This document shows, piece by piece, positions 49,681 through 60,560 of a DNA stretch of 64,000 bases. Below the pieces are notes generated by a model, which saw nothing but the letters and a program-made list of their open reading frames with translations, had not been told where the DNA came from and made no database searches. The stretch comes from Kazachstania africana CBS 2517 (taxonomy: Eukaryota; Ascomycota; Saccharomycetes; Saccharomycetales; Saccharomycetaceae), in the NCBI RefSeq assembly GCF_000304475.1, contig NC_018940.1, positions 1,674,001-1,738,000 on the forward strand, in the 5' to 3' direction. Numbering within the stretch: the stretch's first letter is position 1; every line of letters starts with the position of its first letter. Position numbers and translations under genes: made by a program.

Positions 49681-52056
49681 TTAGAATAATAAAGTTAGGA
49701 GCCCAACAAAAACTACAGATACACCGGCTTTTAGTTTATCAGCAGATGCCTCATATAGTTGTATGGTACCTGTTGTATGTACTGATGAGGATGTGGAACT
49801 TAGTTTTATTGAACTTGTGACTAAGCTTGAAGAACTTGTTATTAAATTAAAGGTAGCAGTTTTGGTGGCTGCCTCTGTAAAATGACCATTTATGGTTGTA
49901 GTATTTTCTTGTTGAATAGAAGTAGCAATGGCTGATCCGCCCAAAAACTCAGTGTATGAAGTGACTTGTGCAGCATAAGAAACGGTAGCATTACTCAAAT
50001 GTGTTTCAATACGTGATTCTGGGTCAGAATTTATGGATGAGAAGCCTAACAGTGATGCATACGCGGTAACACGAGCATCTTCGGTGACAGTTGCCTTATT
50101 GGCCCCGGTAATTGTAGTACCGTAAGAGTCCCTTGGAGACGAAATAACAGAACCACCTAAATTAGAAGTGTACGTAACTACTTGGGCAGTAGATGTGACA
50201 GTAGCTTCGCCAACTTCGGTAATGACAGATGTAGCATTAGAAGTAAATGCAGTATTCAAGGGAGAGCCACCTAATAGATAATCGTAGGTAGTAACATCAG
50301 CTCCGAAACTTATCGTTGTTTCAACTGCACCTGAGGAAACCTGGGTTACTTCATTACCTGATTGGTTATCGCTTGTAGCTGTCTTGATCGTAGATCCTCC
50401 TAATAAAGAATCGTATATTGAAACGTCAGCTCCTAAACTTATTGTCGTTTCGACTGCACCTGAAGAAACTCGGGTTACTTCATTACCTGATTGATTACCG
50501 TTTGTAGCCGTCTTGATCACAGAGCCTCCCAACAAAGAATCGTATGTTGTAACGTCAGCTCCAATAGTTAAAGTGGATTCTATTTCTCCCATAATAGTCT
50601 CGCTTGAAAAAATTGCAGCGGCATTGGAGGTACTAGGAGTGGTAGTAACCGGAGCACTTGAACTTAAAGTACCGACGGCAACATATTCACCAATTTCTGT
50701 AATGATTGCACCCTCCGTGGTAGTAATTATTGTATAGGATTCTAAAGTACCGTTAACATAGATCTCATTTTCGTTGTTAGAAGATAGACTGCTTTGGGAA
50801 TTTGTAGCCGTAGCCTGAGCAGGACTCGTATCTGAAGAAGTAACAGTTTGATAGTAAGATTCATTTGTACTAACCTTGGTAGATAGGATGGAGGTCTGCG
50901 CTTGTGAGCTAGATGTAGTGTTTTTGTTAACGGAAGAAACACTTTGAACCGAGATTTTACTGGTAGAAGTTGGAACACTTGATACTGAAGAGATTATACT
51001 ACTTTGGGATAAACTGCTTATTCTTGATGTTGAGATTGCAGATCCTATTGAACTGGATGAAATAATGGAAGAAGAGGAAGATTCAACCGTAGTGGTTACT
51101 GATGAAACATCTTCGATATTAGCTTCACTTTCACTGAAGAGTTGAGAAACTTCAGAAATTAACGTGCCTCTTTTTTGTAGAGTGCTGCCAGCATTTGTGT
51201 ATGAGAAGGTAGCTAAGTTGGTTATAGAACTTTCTGAAAGAACATCAGAATAGTAAGTGATACGGATATATTGACCACCGCTAATTTGGGTACTTATTGA
51301 GCAACTAATCTTGGCAGAGGACGATCCATCATCAACGGCAGTTAGGGTGGAAAATTTAGTTGGATTATTAAAGGCATCCATAGCTGTAACGATTTCAAAA
51401 GTTGTTAATTCTGTATTGAACTCATAGTCGCCATTATTTGATTCAGCTTCGAAGGCGAAGGACTCGGCAACCATCGATAGTGGGACATCGGCAGTGAACC
51501 AAGCAGTATTATTTTCACTAAAAATGCCACCATTAGTAGATACAGACTCGATATCCTTGGCGATATAGGAGATAGTTGAGTCAAAAACATTTCCAGAAGA
51601 CACGTTGAATTCATAAGTGATATCTTTTGGAGAAGTGATCAATTCTTTGGCATCGGAAGTTAGTTTAGCCAAAAAGTTGAAACTAGCAATACCAGCTTCT
51701 TCTACATTATCGTTAACAGAAACAGTGAAGATATTCGAATTATTGTTGTATACGGTACCAACAACAGCTGAATTATAGAGTAAATCGAAGGATTCGGAAG
51801 GAAAGGATGTAAAAGCATCTGGGACGGACATATAAATATCTGAACTATTACCTTGTGGAACAGAAACTTGAGCCTCAATTAAAAACCAGTGGCTTGGATC
51901 AGAACAGTTTACATCATTTGTGTAAGAATCAACCAGTTTGATTGATGAAAAAGTAGCATTGTTAGTAGTGATTGAGCTTGAAGTATTTGTGTAAGCAGCA
52001 AAAGTATAACCAATAAAGGCAGATGCCCCTATAAGCAACTTGTTTATGGAAATCAT
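49681..52056 (-). CDS. EGT2: Egt2-type GPI cell-wall protein with tandem repeats
   Basis: Cell-wall protein of the Egt2 type, used in mother-daughter separation after cytokinesis in S. cerevisiae. 791 aa from ATG 52056 (yeast 1041). Signal peptide about 1-22, then a non-repetitive N-terminal domain (about 23-290) ending in a basic KR site, a Ser-rich linker (about 300-470), and a repeat region with a core resembling ADVTTYDSLLGGS. The repeats decay toward the C terminus, and a GPI tail closes the protein (VVFVGLLTLLF). Function is inferred from family and position (YNL327W, between PFA3 and MDJ2). The promoter carries Ace2/Swi5-type sites. Confidence 0.87.
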   Translation of the reverse strand: MISINKLLIGASAFIGYTFAAYTNTSSSITTNNATFSSIKLVDSYTNDVNCSDPSHWFLIEAQVSVPQGNSSDIYMSVPDAFTSFPSESFDLLYNSAVVGTVYNNNSNIFTVSVNDNVEEAGIASFNFLAKLTSDAKELITSPKDITYEFNVSSGNVFDSTISYIAKDIESVSTNGGIFSENNTAWFTADVPLSMVAESFAFEAESNNGDYEFNTELTTFEIVTAMDAFNNPTKFSTLTAVDDGSSSAKISCSISTQISGGQYIRITYYSDVLSESSITNLATFSYTNAGSTLQKRGTLISEVSQLFSESEANIEDVSSVTTTVESSSSSIISSSSIGSAISTSRISSLSQSSIISSVSSVPTSTSKISVQSVSSVNKNTTSSSQAQTSILSTKVSTNESYYQTVTSSDTSPAQATATNSQSSLSSNNENEIYVNGTLESYTIITTTEGAIITEIGEYVAVGTLSSSAPVTTTPSTSNAAAIFSSETIMGEIESTLTIGADVTTYDSLLGGSVIKTATNGNQSGNEVTRVSSGAVETTISLGADVSIYDSLLGGSTIKTATSDNQSGNEVTQVSSGAVETTISFGADVTTYDYLLGGSPLNTAFTSNATSVITEVGEATVTSTAQVVTYTSNLGGSVISSPRDSYGTTITGANKATVTEDARVTAYASLLGFSSINSDPESRIETHLSNATVSYAAQVTSYTEFLGGSAIATSIQQENTTTINGHFTEAATKTATFNLITSSSSLVTSSIKLSSTSSSVHTTGTIQLYEASADKLKAGVSVVFVGLLTLLF
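50260..50620 (-). repeat. 129-bp tandem repeats inside EGT2
   Basis: Near-identical units of 129 bp (43 codons), for example the phrase TCATTACCTGATTG recurs at 50351 and 50480. Each unit encodes ADVxxYDxLLGGS followed by a Thr/Ser-rich spacer. Three units are close copies. Further units toward 49900 share only the LLGGS-like core, so older copies have diverged. Confidence 0.85.
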
Positions 52057-53135
52057 TTGGTACAAGGTTGTGTTTCAATAACTTTAGTTTGCGTAATTGA
52101 ACTCTTAGAAGAAAATAAGAAAAAAGCTAAGATTATAAAGTCTCACCCCGTCTCCCTTTTATATGACATTATTCCTTAAGCCAGCTTTCCAACGTTGTGC
52201 TAGCAATGCCTTGAAAAAGCAAGAAGTATGAGATTTTCTCACATCAAAAATGCTATTATGCATCTCTTAAGCAAGCATAGGCAATAGGAAGTTGCTAGCT
52301 TAGCTTTCATTACAGAGGCAATTGAAGGTTAGCCACAATGAAGTGTAGAAAAATCAGTCGCAGTACAGTCTCTGTGTCGCTATTACCAGCAGCTGGTTTA
52401 ATATCACCTGTATTTTAAAAATCGCCTGGCTGCGCTCTGCTGGTATCGAGCTAATTAATTTCTTGGCATCGCGGGATCTGATTTTCATGCGGGCCAGAGA
52501 AAATGATGGAGGGAATCGCCCAAAGCATCGGGTTCAAGGCACCAATTGATAGTAGTGGTAAAATCGCAAACGCTGCTGGTTAAGGTATAGCTGAATGTTA
52601 AGTTGATGCTATCTATTAAGTGGGGCGTACATGACTGGGAATACGCTAAACTTAACAGGGGTACAATGGTATTCGATTTTAACTTTTTTCTGAACTTGCG
52701 CTTTGACAACTTCCTTGATGGGAGTAACAGTGGCAGCCATCTTAATTACCCAGAAAAAATGGCCTTGGCTAGGTTCTTGAAAGGGAGTTTCCATTAATGA
52801 CCACCTCTCTAAACTACTTCTGGCAATTGGCGTATATCCTATTAAAGAGGACACCCAACAGACCAGTAGGCCAGCCTTGCATCTTGTTCATAATCTTGCC
52901 TATACGCCCTTGCATAGCATACACTCTACATTTTTCCTGGCCATTTGTATGACACCAGTATTATATGCTATTTCACAGTTCTCTTAGCATCCCAGATACA
53001 GGTACGTACTGCCGGTAGAATTCGTTCTATTATACATATCCTATCGTTTTTTAGTCCACGCATAAATTTATTGTAAATGTGAAAATATGCAGTATAACAA
53101 ACTAGATTAACACTCAAAGATATCAGGATCGCTCC
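52057..53135. promoter_or_regulatory. EGT2-MDJ2 divergent region with Ace2/Swi5-type sites
   Basis: 1079 bp. CCAGC-type sites occur upstream of EGT2: GCCAGC at 52180-52185, ACCAGCAGCTGGT at 52385-52397 (both orientations), GCTGGT at 52439-52444 and 52575-52580. In S. cerevisiae EGT2 is activated by Swi5 and Ace2 in early G1 through such sites. No gene is supported inside. Confidence 0.6.
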
Positions 53136-53573
53136 ATGGTTTTGCCCTTAGTTATTGGTGTAGGGGTAACAGTGGTAGCAATATCTGTGAGGGCTGGGGC
53201 TCAAGCATGGTCTGTTTATAAGACATTGACGCCTATTGCAATAGCTAGGTTGAATAACATTAAAATAAGGGACGATTCATATTTCCATAAAGATTTGAGG
53301 TTCCTATCGAGTCGAATAGACCTCAAGTCGAAAACAGCACTGGAACAATACGAAGGTGGTTTCCATGAGAAGATGAATGAATCAGAAGCTCTACTGATCT
53401 TGAACATCTCACCGCATGAAATCAAAATGCTTAATGAATCTCTTCTGAAGAGGAAACACAGACAGGCATTAGTGAATAACCATCCAGATAAAGGTGGAAG
53501 CCCATATGTTGCTGCAAAAGTTAACGAAGCCAGAGATCTAATTAGAAAGAGCGTCTTAATACGAAGAGAGTGA
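53136..53573 (+). CDS. MDJ2: Mitochondrial inner-membrane J-protein Mdj2
   Basis: Small J-domain protein of the inner membrane that partners with Hsp70 Ssc1 at the import motor, overlapping with Pam18/Tim14. 145 aa (yeast 146). One N-terminal membrane span (VLPLVIGVGVTVVAISVRAG). The C-terminal J domain has the HPD at 116-118 within NNHPDKGGSPYVAAKVNEA. The middle (EGGFHEKMNESEALLILNIS) is also conserved. ATG at 53136. It precedes PEX6 on the same strand (127 bp), as YNL328C precedes YNL329C. Confidence 0.95.
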   Translation: MVLPLVIGVGVTVVAISVRAGAQAWSVYKTLTPIAIARLNNIKIRDDSYFHKDLRFLSSRIDLKSKTALEQYEGGFHEKMNESEALLILNISPHEIKMLNESLLKRKHRQALVNNHPDKGGSPYVAAKVNEARDLIRKSVLIRRE

Positions 53574-53700
53574 GAAACACCTGTACATCACAACATATAG
53601 ACATTCATTTATATATATTTAGTATGAATTCCGATCGAGACTGATAAAAAGGTCGTTCTAGTGCTTGGAAGCATGAGAACCTTGAACTTGAAGCAATCGC

Positions 53701-56700
53701 ATGAAGGTATCTTTACAATTTAACTACGATGAAGCCTCTGAACACTGTGAACTATCCACTGATTTGCTTGAAGCAAAATCAGAAGGAAAGCAGCAGAGTA
53801 CGAACTCTATCTTTGCAACCATAGGAATTCCAAACTATGCCCATCTCAAAAAGCAGATATTGGTAAATTGTGAAGTCAATAAGGAATTGCCAGAGAGAAC
53901 AATCAAGCTTGCCTCAAGACTTCTTAATGTGAGCACTGCAGCTCCTACAATAGACTACTGTTACATACAAGTTTCAGAGGAGAAACCTCCGACATTAGAT
54001 AGTATAACCCTTCTATTAAATACAAAATTATATGATAAGTTGGTTACATTATCTACAGATTATGAGCGCCTAGAATTCTTTTCACTGAAGTACAATATCA
54101 GAAACTTAAAAACGGTTATTCACAATGGTGATCTGATTTCAGAAGGTTGGTGTGGCATTTTGGACTGCCAGCCGTTTAATGAAGGCCAGATAGATTTTTC
54201 AAAGACAGAGACAATATTTGTCAGGGATGATGAAGGCTTCCTTAGAAAAAATAAGTCAATCCCTGTGAATTCATTAGACAGCAGTCGAAATAAATACCCA
54301 ATCAAATGTTTAAAGTACCCGGTTCCTTCTGACTTGATCATACCAAAACCAGACACGCGTGAGGATGATACCTTCTTTATTTTTGCTGATACGGCTATTT
54401 TATTAAATGTTGATATTACTAGTGGCTCTTTGATATTACTTGAAGATGAATCCGGTCATACGACCCCCGCGAAACTATTTGTTTTACTTACTCCTAATTC
54501 ATACGATAAATCAACCTTATACGCACATCCAAGATTGTTATCAAAATTTTCTAGTAGCAGCTACCTTTCGATAAAAAGGTATAATGCCCTTAGTAACGAA
54601 AATTCGATAAGAAGTGAAAGTTTGAACGTTGCCAGTTCAGTTTCAATAGCAAGAATTGGAGGCTGGTATCAGTCACAAAAGATTTATCAAGAAATAATTA
54701 TGCACAATCTTAGGACTTTTTTCATGAACAAAGAGAGAATAGTTAAAGTTGGAGATCTATTGCCTATTGCCTTTGATTCTTCAGCATCGCACTTATTTAA
54801 TGAGGGAATGGGCGATTGTCCAATAACGCAATACAATGATGCTTTAGTATGGTTTCGTATTGAAAATATAGCACTAAGTGCAAATGAAGAAAATGCTACT
54901 CTCAATGAAGTAAGTGATGCCGATCAAGCAGTCGAAGTCCCTCTGAATGGAATGTTTTTGATAAATCCAGGTATGGGAACAAAACTAATAACATCGAACA
55001 TGGTCAAAGAGAAGATTATCCCTACCAAAGCTCATGACATTCTTTCATATTATGATATCCGTAGGCCTTTCTCTTACGACTTTGAAATATTTCCATATGC
55101 TGATAGTTTAGTGAATATTGTTGATTCCGCCATAAAAAATATTACCGCTGATTTTCCAATAAATACTTCTATTCTATTGTACTCATCAACTCCTTATACG
55201 GGGAAGAGAATGTTAGTGGATTTTTTGTCCTCCTGGTTAGGGCTATCCCTAATTCAAATTGACTGTTTCGATCTAAGTGCATCTGTAGGTTCCTTAGATT
55301 CTGTAATTAAGATTATTGGGTATCTCAAAAGTAAATTAGAGAACATTCTGCCGTATGTTAATGGTTCAATAGTATACATTTCTCACTTAGACACGATCCT
55401 TTCTCAGCATGATCCCAATCAAGATCCAGATAGTTCGAAACTTTCCAGAATATTTGAAATCGAATTCAATAAATTGATTGGCGGCTTCGCGGAAAAATAT
55501 GAAAGTGTTATATTTATTGCATCTGTTAGTGATATTGATGATATCCCAGTTAGCATAAGGTCACAGTTTAAATTTGAAATAGAAGTTCCTATACCGAATG
55601 AAGCACAGAGGAGAGAGATTTTTAAATGGCATCTCGGCATTAATGTGCTTAATATTAACAGTTCAAAAAGTGATTTTGTATTCTCCACTGGCAAAGATGT
55701 TTCTTTAGATACGTTGGCCATACATTCTGCTGGGTTAAATGCTTCAGATATAAACTCTATCATTCAAAGCACAAAAGCAGATGTTTTATCGCAACATATT
55801 GCAGAGAAGCAAAGCAGTCAAGCATGGTTCAAAAAAAAACTTATAATCAGCATGCCAGATCTAAGTAGAGCAATTGCTAAGGCAAGAGATGAATTTTCAT
55901 TATCGATTGGTGCTCCAAAGATCCCAAACGTTACGTGGGCAGATATTGGTGGTGTTGAACAAATAAAAGGTGAAATAATGGATACTATTGATATACCATT
56001 GAAGCATCCTGAACTTTTTGCATCTGGGGTACAAAAAAGAAGTGGTATTCTATTCTATGGCCCTCCTGGCACTGGTAAAACACTTATGGCCAAGGCAATA
56101 GCAACAAATTTTTCTTTGAACTTTTTTAGTGTGAAAGGACCTGAACTTTTAAATATGTATATTGGTGAATCAGAAGCCAATGTCAGAAAGGTTTTTCAGA
56201 GGGCAAGAGATGCAAGGCCATGCATCATTTTCTTCGATGAAATTGATTCTGTGGCCCCCAAAAGAGGGAACCAAGGTGATTCTGGAGGTGTTATGGATCG
56301 TATCGTGTCGCAGTTGTTAGCTGAACTAGATAGTATGAGTAGTGAAGAAGGGGAGGGTGTTTTTGTTATCGGCGCAACAAATAGGCCTGATTTGTTGGAC
56401 GAGGCTTTGTTAAGACCTGGCAGATTTGATAAACTGTTATACCTAGGTATATCAGACACCGTAGAAAAGCAATTAAATATTTTGAAAGCACTGACGAGAA
56501 AGTTTAACATGGACTCGGATGTCAATTTGGCCAAACTAGCCAAAATATGTCCATTTAATTATACTGGTGCGGATTTTTATGCATTGTGCTCCGATGCTAT
56601 GCTAAACGCCATGACGAGAATTGCAAAAGAAATAGATGAAAAACTTAAACAGTATAATGAGCATAGAATGGATATAGGTGAAGGCAAGGTATCATTAAAA

Positions 56701-56850
56701 TATTGGTTCGACAGAGTGTCGTCGGAAGAAGATACCAGGGTAGCAGTAAAAATGGAGGATTTTTTGAAAGCGCAGAGAGAGCTCACCCCTAGCGTTTCAC
56801 AGGATGAATTAGATCATTATTTGGCAGTAAAGGAAAACTTCGAATCATGA
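53701..56850 (+). CDS. PEX6: Peroxisomal AAA ATPase Pex6
   Basis: Type-2 AAA ATPase that forms a heterohexamer with Pex1 and extracts ubiquitinated Pex5 from the peroxisome membrane for recycling. 1049 aa (yeast 1030). N-terminal domains to about 470, a degenerate first ATPase domain (P-loop region TPYTGKR near 500), then an intact second one: Walker A GPPGTGKT at 787-794, Walker B IIFFDEID at 842-849, second region of homology with GATNRPDLLDEALLRPGRFD. The weak D1 and strong D2 arrangement is normal for Pex6. ATG at 53701. Followed by RPD3 on the same strand, as in YNL329C-YNL330C. Confidence 0.96.
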   Translation: MKVSLQFNYDEASEHCELSTDLLEAKSEGKQQSTNSIFATIGIPNYAHLKKQILVNCEVNKELPERTIKLASRLLNVSTAAPTIDYCYIQVSEEKPPTLDSITLLLNTKLYDKLVTLSTDYERLEFFSLKYNIRNLKTVIHNGDLISEGWCGILDCQPFNEGQIDFSKTETIFVRDDEGFLRKNKSIPVNSLDSSRNKYPIKCLKYPVPSDLIIPKPDTREDDTFFIFADTAILLNVDITSGSLILLEDESGHTTPAKLFVLLTPNSYDKSTLYAHPRLLSKFSSSSYLSIKRYNALSNENSIRSESLNVASSVSIARIGGWYQSQKIYQEIIMHNLRTFFMNKERIVKVGDLLPIAFDSSASHLFNEGMGDCPITQYNDALVWFRIENIALSANEENATLNEVSDADQAVEVPLNGMFLINPGMGTKLITSNMVKEKIIPTKAHDILSYYDIRRPFSYDFEIFPYADSLVNIVDSAIKNITADFPINTSILLYSSTPYTGKRMLVDFLSSWLGLSLIQIDCFDLSASVGSLDSVIKIIGYLKSKLENILPYVNGSIVYISHLDTILSQHDPNQDPDSSKLSRIFEIEFNKLIGGFAEKYESVIFIASVSDIDDIPVSIRSQFKFEIEVPIPNEAQRREIFKWHLGINVLNINSSKSDFVFSTGKDVSLDTLAIHSAGLNASDINSIIQSTKADVLSQHIAEKQSSQAWFKKKLIISMPDLSRAIAKARDEFSLSIGAPKIPNVTWADIGGVEQIKGEIMDTIDIPLKHPELFASGVQKRSGILFYGPPGTGKTLMAKAIATNFSLNFFSVKGPELLNMYIGESEANVRKVFQRARDARPCIIFFDEIDSVAPKRGNQGDSGGVMDRIVSQLLAELDSMSSEEGEGVFVIGATNRPDLLDEALLRPGRFDKLLYLGISDTVEKQLNILKALTRKFNMDSDVNLAKLAKICPFNYTGADFYALCSDAMLNAMTRIAKEIDEKLKQYNEHRMDIGEGKVSLKYWFDRVSSEEDTRVAVKMEDFLKAQRELTPSVSQDELDHYLAVKENFES

Positions 56851-56934
56851 AGGTATGTACTTGTTAATAATAAAAATTTGTTTCATACTTCTTGCTTTAA
56901 CAGCCTGATATAGCGATTATTTTCTTACCCGGTT

Positions 56935-56942
56935 GACTATAT
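56935..56942 (+). promoter_or_regulatory. Reb1 site upstream of RPD3
   Basis: TTACCCGG, matching the Reb1 core, 135 bp upstream of the RPD3 ATG. Confidence 0.55.
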
Positions 56943-57076
56943 AAGTCTTTTGCATTTCAGAGGAATACGAAAAAAAGAAAGACATCAAAATCTCACACAG
57001 TTCAGTTTAATAAACAGCTATTTCTTATCGTTAGTAGTAGAATTCGGTAAACTTTTGCTACAATTGAGGTGAGATA

Positions 57077-58378
57077 ATGGTGTATGAAGCAAAGCCTTTT
57101 GATCCTATTGCGGTGAAGCCCAACGAAAAGAAAAGGGTGGCGTACTTTTATGATGCAGATGTAGGAAACTACGCATATGGTGCAGGCCATCCAATGAAGC
57201 CACATAGAATAAGAATGACACATTCATTGATTATGAACTATGGACTTTACAAGAAGATGGAGATATATAGAGCTAAGCCAGCTACAAAACAGGAGATGTG
57301 TCAATTTCACACCGATGAATATATTGACTTCTTATCTCGTGTAACTCCAGATAATCTGGATATGTTCAAAAAAGAAAGTGTCAAATTTAATGTGGGTGAT
57401 GATTGCCCTGTCTTCGACGGTCTCTATGAATATTGTAGTATTTCAGGAGGTGGTTCGATGGAAGGTGCAGCTAGACTAAATAGAGGTAAATGTGATATTG
57501 CAATTAATTATGCTGGTGGTTTGCATCATGCTAAAAAATCAGAAGCTTCCGGATTCTGTTATTTAAATGATATTGTTCTTGGTATTATTGAATTACTGAG
57601 GTATCATCCAAGAGTCCTTTATATCGATATTGATGTCCATCATGGTGATGGTGTAGAGGAAGCGTTTTATACTACAGATCGTGTTATGACTTGTTCATTC
57701 CACAAATATGGTGAATTCTTCCCTGGTACTGGTGAACTAAGGGATATTGGTGTTGGAAAAGGTAAAAATTACGCCGTGAATGTGCCTTTAAGAGATGGTA
57801 TTGATGATGCTACATACAAATCAGTATTTGAGCCAGTTATCGGAAAAATAATGGAATGGTATCAACCGTCTGCCGTTGTTTTACAATGTGGTGGTGATTC
57901 TCTTTCTGGTGATCGTCTAGGTTGTTTTAATCTATCCATGCAAGGTCATGCAAACTGTGTCAATTACGTCAAATCCTTTAATATTCCAATGATGGTCGTA
58001 GGAGGTGGTGGTTATACAATGAGAAATGTTGCAAGAACATGGTGTTTTGAGACTGGGTTATTGAATAACGTAGTATTAGATGAGGAATTGCCATATAATG
58101 ATTATTACGAATATTATGGCCCCGACTATAAATTGAATGTAAGACCCTCAAATATGTTTAATGTGAATACTCCGGAGTACCTAGATAGCATTTTAACGTC
58201 AATTTTTAGTAACTTAGAAAATACGAAATATGCTCCTAGTGTTCAATTGAACAATGTACCAAAGGATCCGGAAGATCTCGGTGATGTTGATGAGGATACA
58301 GCAGAGGCCATGGACACCAAGGGCGGATCACAATTTGCAAGAGATCAAGAAATAGAAAAGGAAAACGAGTTTTATTAG
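57077..58378 (+). CDS. RPD3: Class I histone deacetylase Rpd3
   Basis: Catalytic subunit of the Rpd3L and Rpd3S complexes with Sin3; removes acetyl groups from histone tails and represses transcription. 433 aa, the same length as S. cerevisiae. The catalytic centre is complete: His150-His151 (GGLHHAKK), Asp184/Asp186 and His188 (DIDVHHGDG), zinc ligand Asp274 (CGGDSLSGD) and the transition-state Tyr313 (GGGGYTMRN). The C terminus is acidic. ATG at 57077. In S. cerevisiae this is near the end of the conserved chromosome XIV arm; here the next genes are chromosome XV-type. Confidence 0.97.
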   Translation: MVYEAKPFDPIAVKPNEKKRVAYFYDADVGNYAYGAGHPMKPHRIRMTHSLIMNYGLYKKMEIYRAKPATKQEMCQFHTDEYIDFLSRVTPDNLDMFKKESVKFNVGDDCPVFDGLYEYCSISGGGSMEGAARLNRGKCDIAINYAGGLHHAKKSEASGFCYLNDIVLGIIELLRYHPRVLYIDIDVHHGDGVEEAFYTTDRVMTCSFHKYGEFFPGTGELRDIGVGKGKNYAVNVPLRDGIDDATYKSVFEPVIGKIMEWYQPSAVVLQCGGDSLSGDRLGCFNLSMQGHANCVNYVKSFNIPMMVVGGGGYTMRNVARTWCFETGLLNNVVLDEELPYNDYYEYYGPDYKLNVRPSNMFNVNTPEYLDSILTSIFSNLENTKYAPSVQLNNVPKDPEDLGDVDEDTAEAMDTKGGSQFARDQEIEKENEFY

Positions 58379-58558
58379 TCAATTTTTGTAATTTTAATTG
58401 TAAATAATATTAGTACATGATCAGATATGAAATTTCGTTGTATTTGTAATACATTTCTCGATGTTTTTCCGTTAGGCAATTTTTGATTGTTAAATATTCG
58501 GTAAGGCAAACAATTTTTGACACGCAAAAATCCACTGAACAGTTCAGATTCAAGATAG

Positions 58559-59098
<540 letters not shown>

Positions 59099-59141
59099 GA
59101 TATTTAAACCTTTTATTTAATGATTTATATACATTTCGATT

Positions 59142-60560
59142 TTAAATTAATATTACATTATTATCTTTTGCTTTCCTCTTTCTAATCTGTCTTAAAGCAT
59201 CTCTTTTCTTATTTTTCATTTCCTTCATCCAAATACCTCTATTTTCCCAGAATTCATCTTCCCAATTATCGAGAATATTATTATTAGTTCTCTTAATTTT
59301 GCTTAATTGAGTTTGACCAACTAAGAAAGGTGAATTGAAATGTGGGAAAAATAGATGGTTCTTAGATTCTGGATTATTCTCTCTGATTGCTTCAGGCTCC
59401 CTTTCCATTATATCAGCAATTTGAGTTTCAGGAATGGTTTTAGATTCATCAATGTCATCATTTTTCTCATCCATCAGTTTAAAGGACGCTGCGGTGGTAT
59501 CAATTTGTTCTGGATTAAACAATGATCTCAATGTTTCAGTGTTGCTTGTAGTACTTTCTTTGATTTGGGTCGTTTCGGCATTCGAGAAGCCAAAAGTTGG
59601 CATAGGTTCATCTTCTCCCCCTTCTTCATCTTTTGCATCATCTTGCATATTGTACTCTTGATGGGTAGTGGAAACGTTTTGTGCCTCTAAGTATGACTTC
59701 TGCTCATTCATTCCTACAGTATCTTCTTCATGATCAGAGAAACCAAAAGCCTCCGCTTCATCAGAGTCTACCACTGCTACTGATTTGTCAAAATCGAATC
59801 TAGATAATAAATCGGTTAAAACATCGTTATTCTTTTGCTTTTCTTCTTCAGATAGATGTTCTTCATCTTCGATATTGGTACCTTCATTTGATATAGTTAA
59901 AGTGGAGTTCTTATTCTCTTTATTAGGGAATTTTATCGAGTTCACTGACCTGGAATAATCTAAACGATCAACAATATGATCGTACCCGTTACGCCATTTA
60001 CCCCCAACAAACTTATAAACCAAGTCCATCAGTTCTTTATTCTTTTCATATCCCCAAAGTTTTGTCTTGTAACATTTGTAAACTTTTAGAGAACCATTGA
60101 CATTGACTCTGAAAGTCATACTTTTCAAGTGAAACTTTCGCCTTGGTGTCTTTCTAATCCTACCACTCAGTACCTGCCTTCTATCAGTCCAACTCATATT
60201 TATATTTTTCATCTTTTTATAAAATTCCCAATTTTTTTGTTCAATGAACTTCTGTTTCTTTTCATTCTCAACTTTATCTTTCTCCAGTTGACTTTCCCAG
60301 TTTGACTCCCAGCTTGGTTTAGCCAAATCGATCTTGAGTTGATTACCTTTGAACTTCATATTATTAAATGTACTTTTCAGTTTTTGGAAATCCTTCTCAT
60401 CATTGAAGGACATATTTAAATAGGCAAAATTTGAATGTTTTTCGAATGAATCATCTTTACAAGATCCAAACTTCTGGAAACGAGAATGTAGGAACGCTAG
60501 AGAATCATCCAAGTTCTCATTCAGGTTACCGACAAATATACGTTTCGCAATACTGCCCAT
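59142..60560 (-). CDS. NOP8: Nucleolar RNA-binding protein Nop8
   Basis: Nucleolar protein needed for 60S subunit biogenesis (interacts with Nip7). 472 aa (yeast 484). N-terminal RRM at about 7-85, with RNP2 KRIFVGNL and an RNP1-like NFAYLNMSF. Then a basic region (WTDRRQVLSGRIRKTPRRKFH) and a long acidic stretch. The C terminus is conserved and basic (FWENRGIWMKEMKNKKRDALRQIRKRKAK overall is Lys/Arg-rich). ATG at 60560. Promoter has a PAC-RRPE pair. Matches YOL144W. Confidence 0.92.
   Translation of the reverse strand: MGSIAKRIFVGNLNENLDDSLAFLHSRFQKFGSCKDDSFEKHSNFAYLNMSFNDEKDFQKLKSTFNNMKFKGNQLKIDLAKPSWESNWESQLEKDKVENEKKQKFIEQKNWEFYKKMKNINMSWTDRRQVLSGRIRKTPRRKFHLKSMTFRVNVNGSLKVYKCYKTKLWGYEKNKELMDLVYKFVGGKWRNGYDHIVDRLDYSRSVNSIKFPNKENKNSTLTISNEGTNIEDEEHLSEEEKQKNNDVLTDLLSRFDFDKSVAVVDSDEAEAFGFSDHEEDTVGMNEQKSYLEAQNVSTTHQEYNMQDDAKDEEGGEDEPMPTFGFSNAETTQIKESTTSNTETLRSLFNPEQIDTTAASFKLMDEKNDDIDESKTIPETQIADIMEREPEAIRENNPESKNHLFFPHFNSPFLVGQTQLSKIKRTNNNILDNWEDEFWENRGIWMKEMKNKKRDALRQIRKRKAKDNNVILI

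Noticed and set aside
55180..55215. Degenerate Walker A in the first Pex6 ATPase domain
   Set aside because: Weak D1 nucleotide-binding motifs are a known property of Pex6, not a defect.
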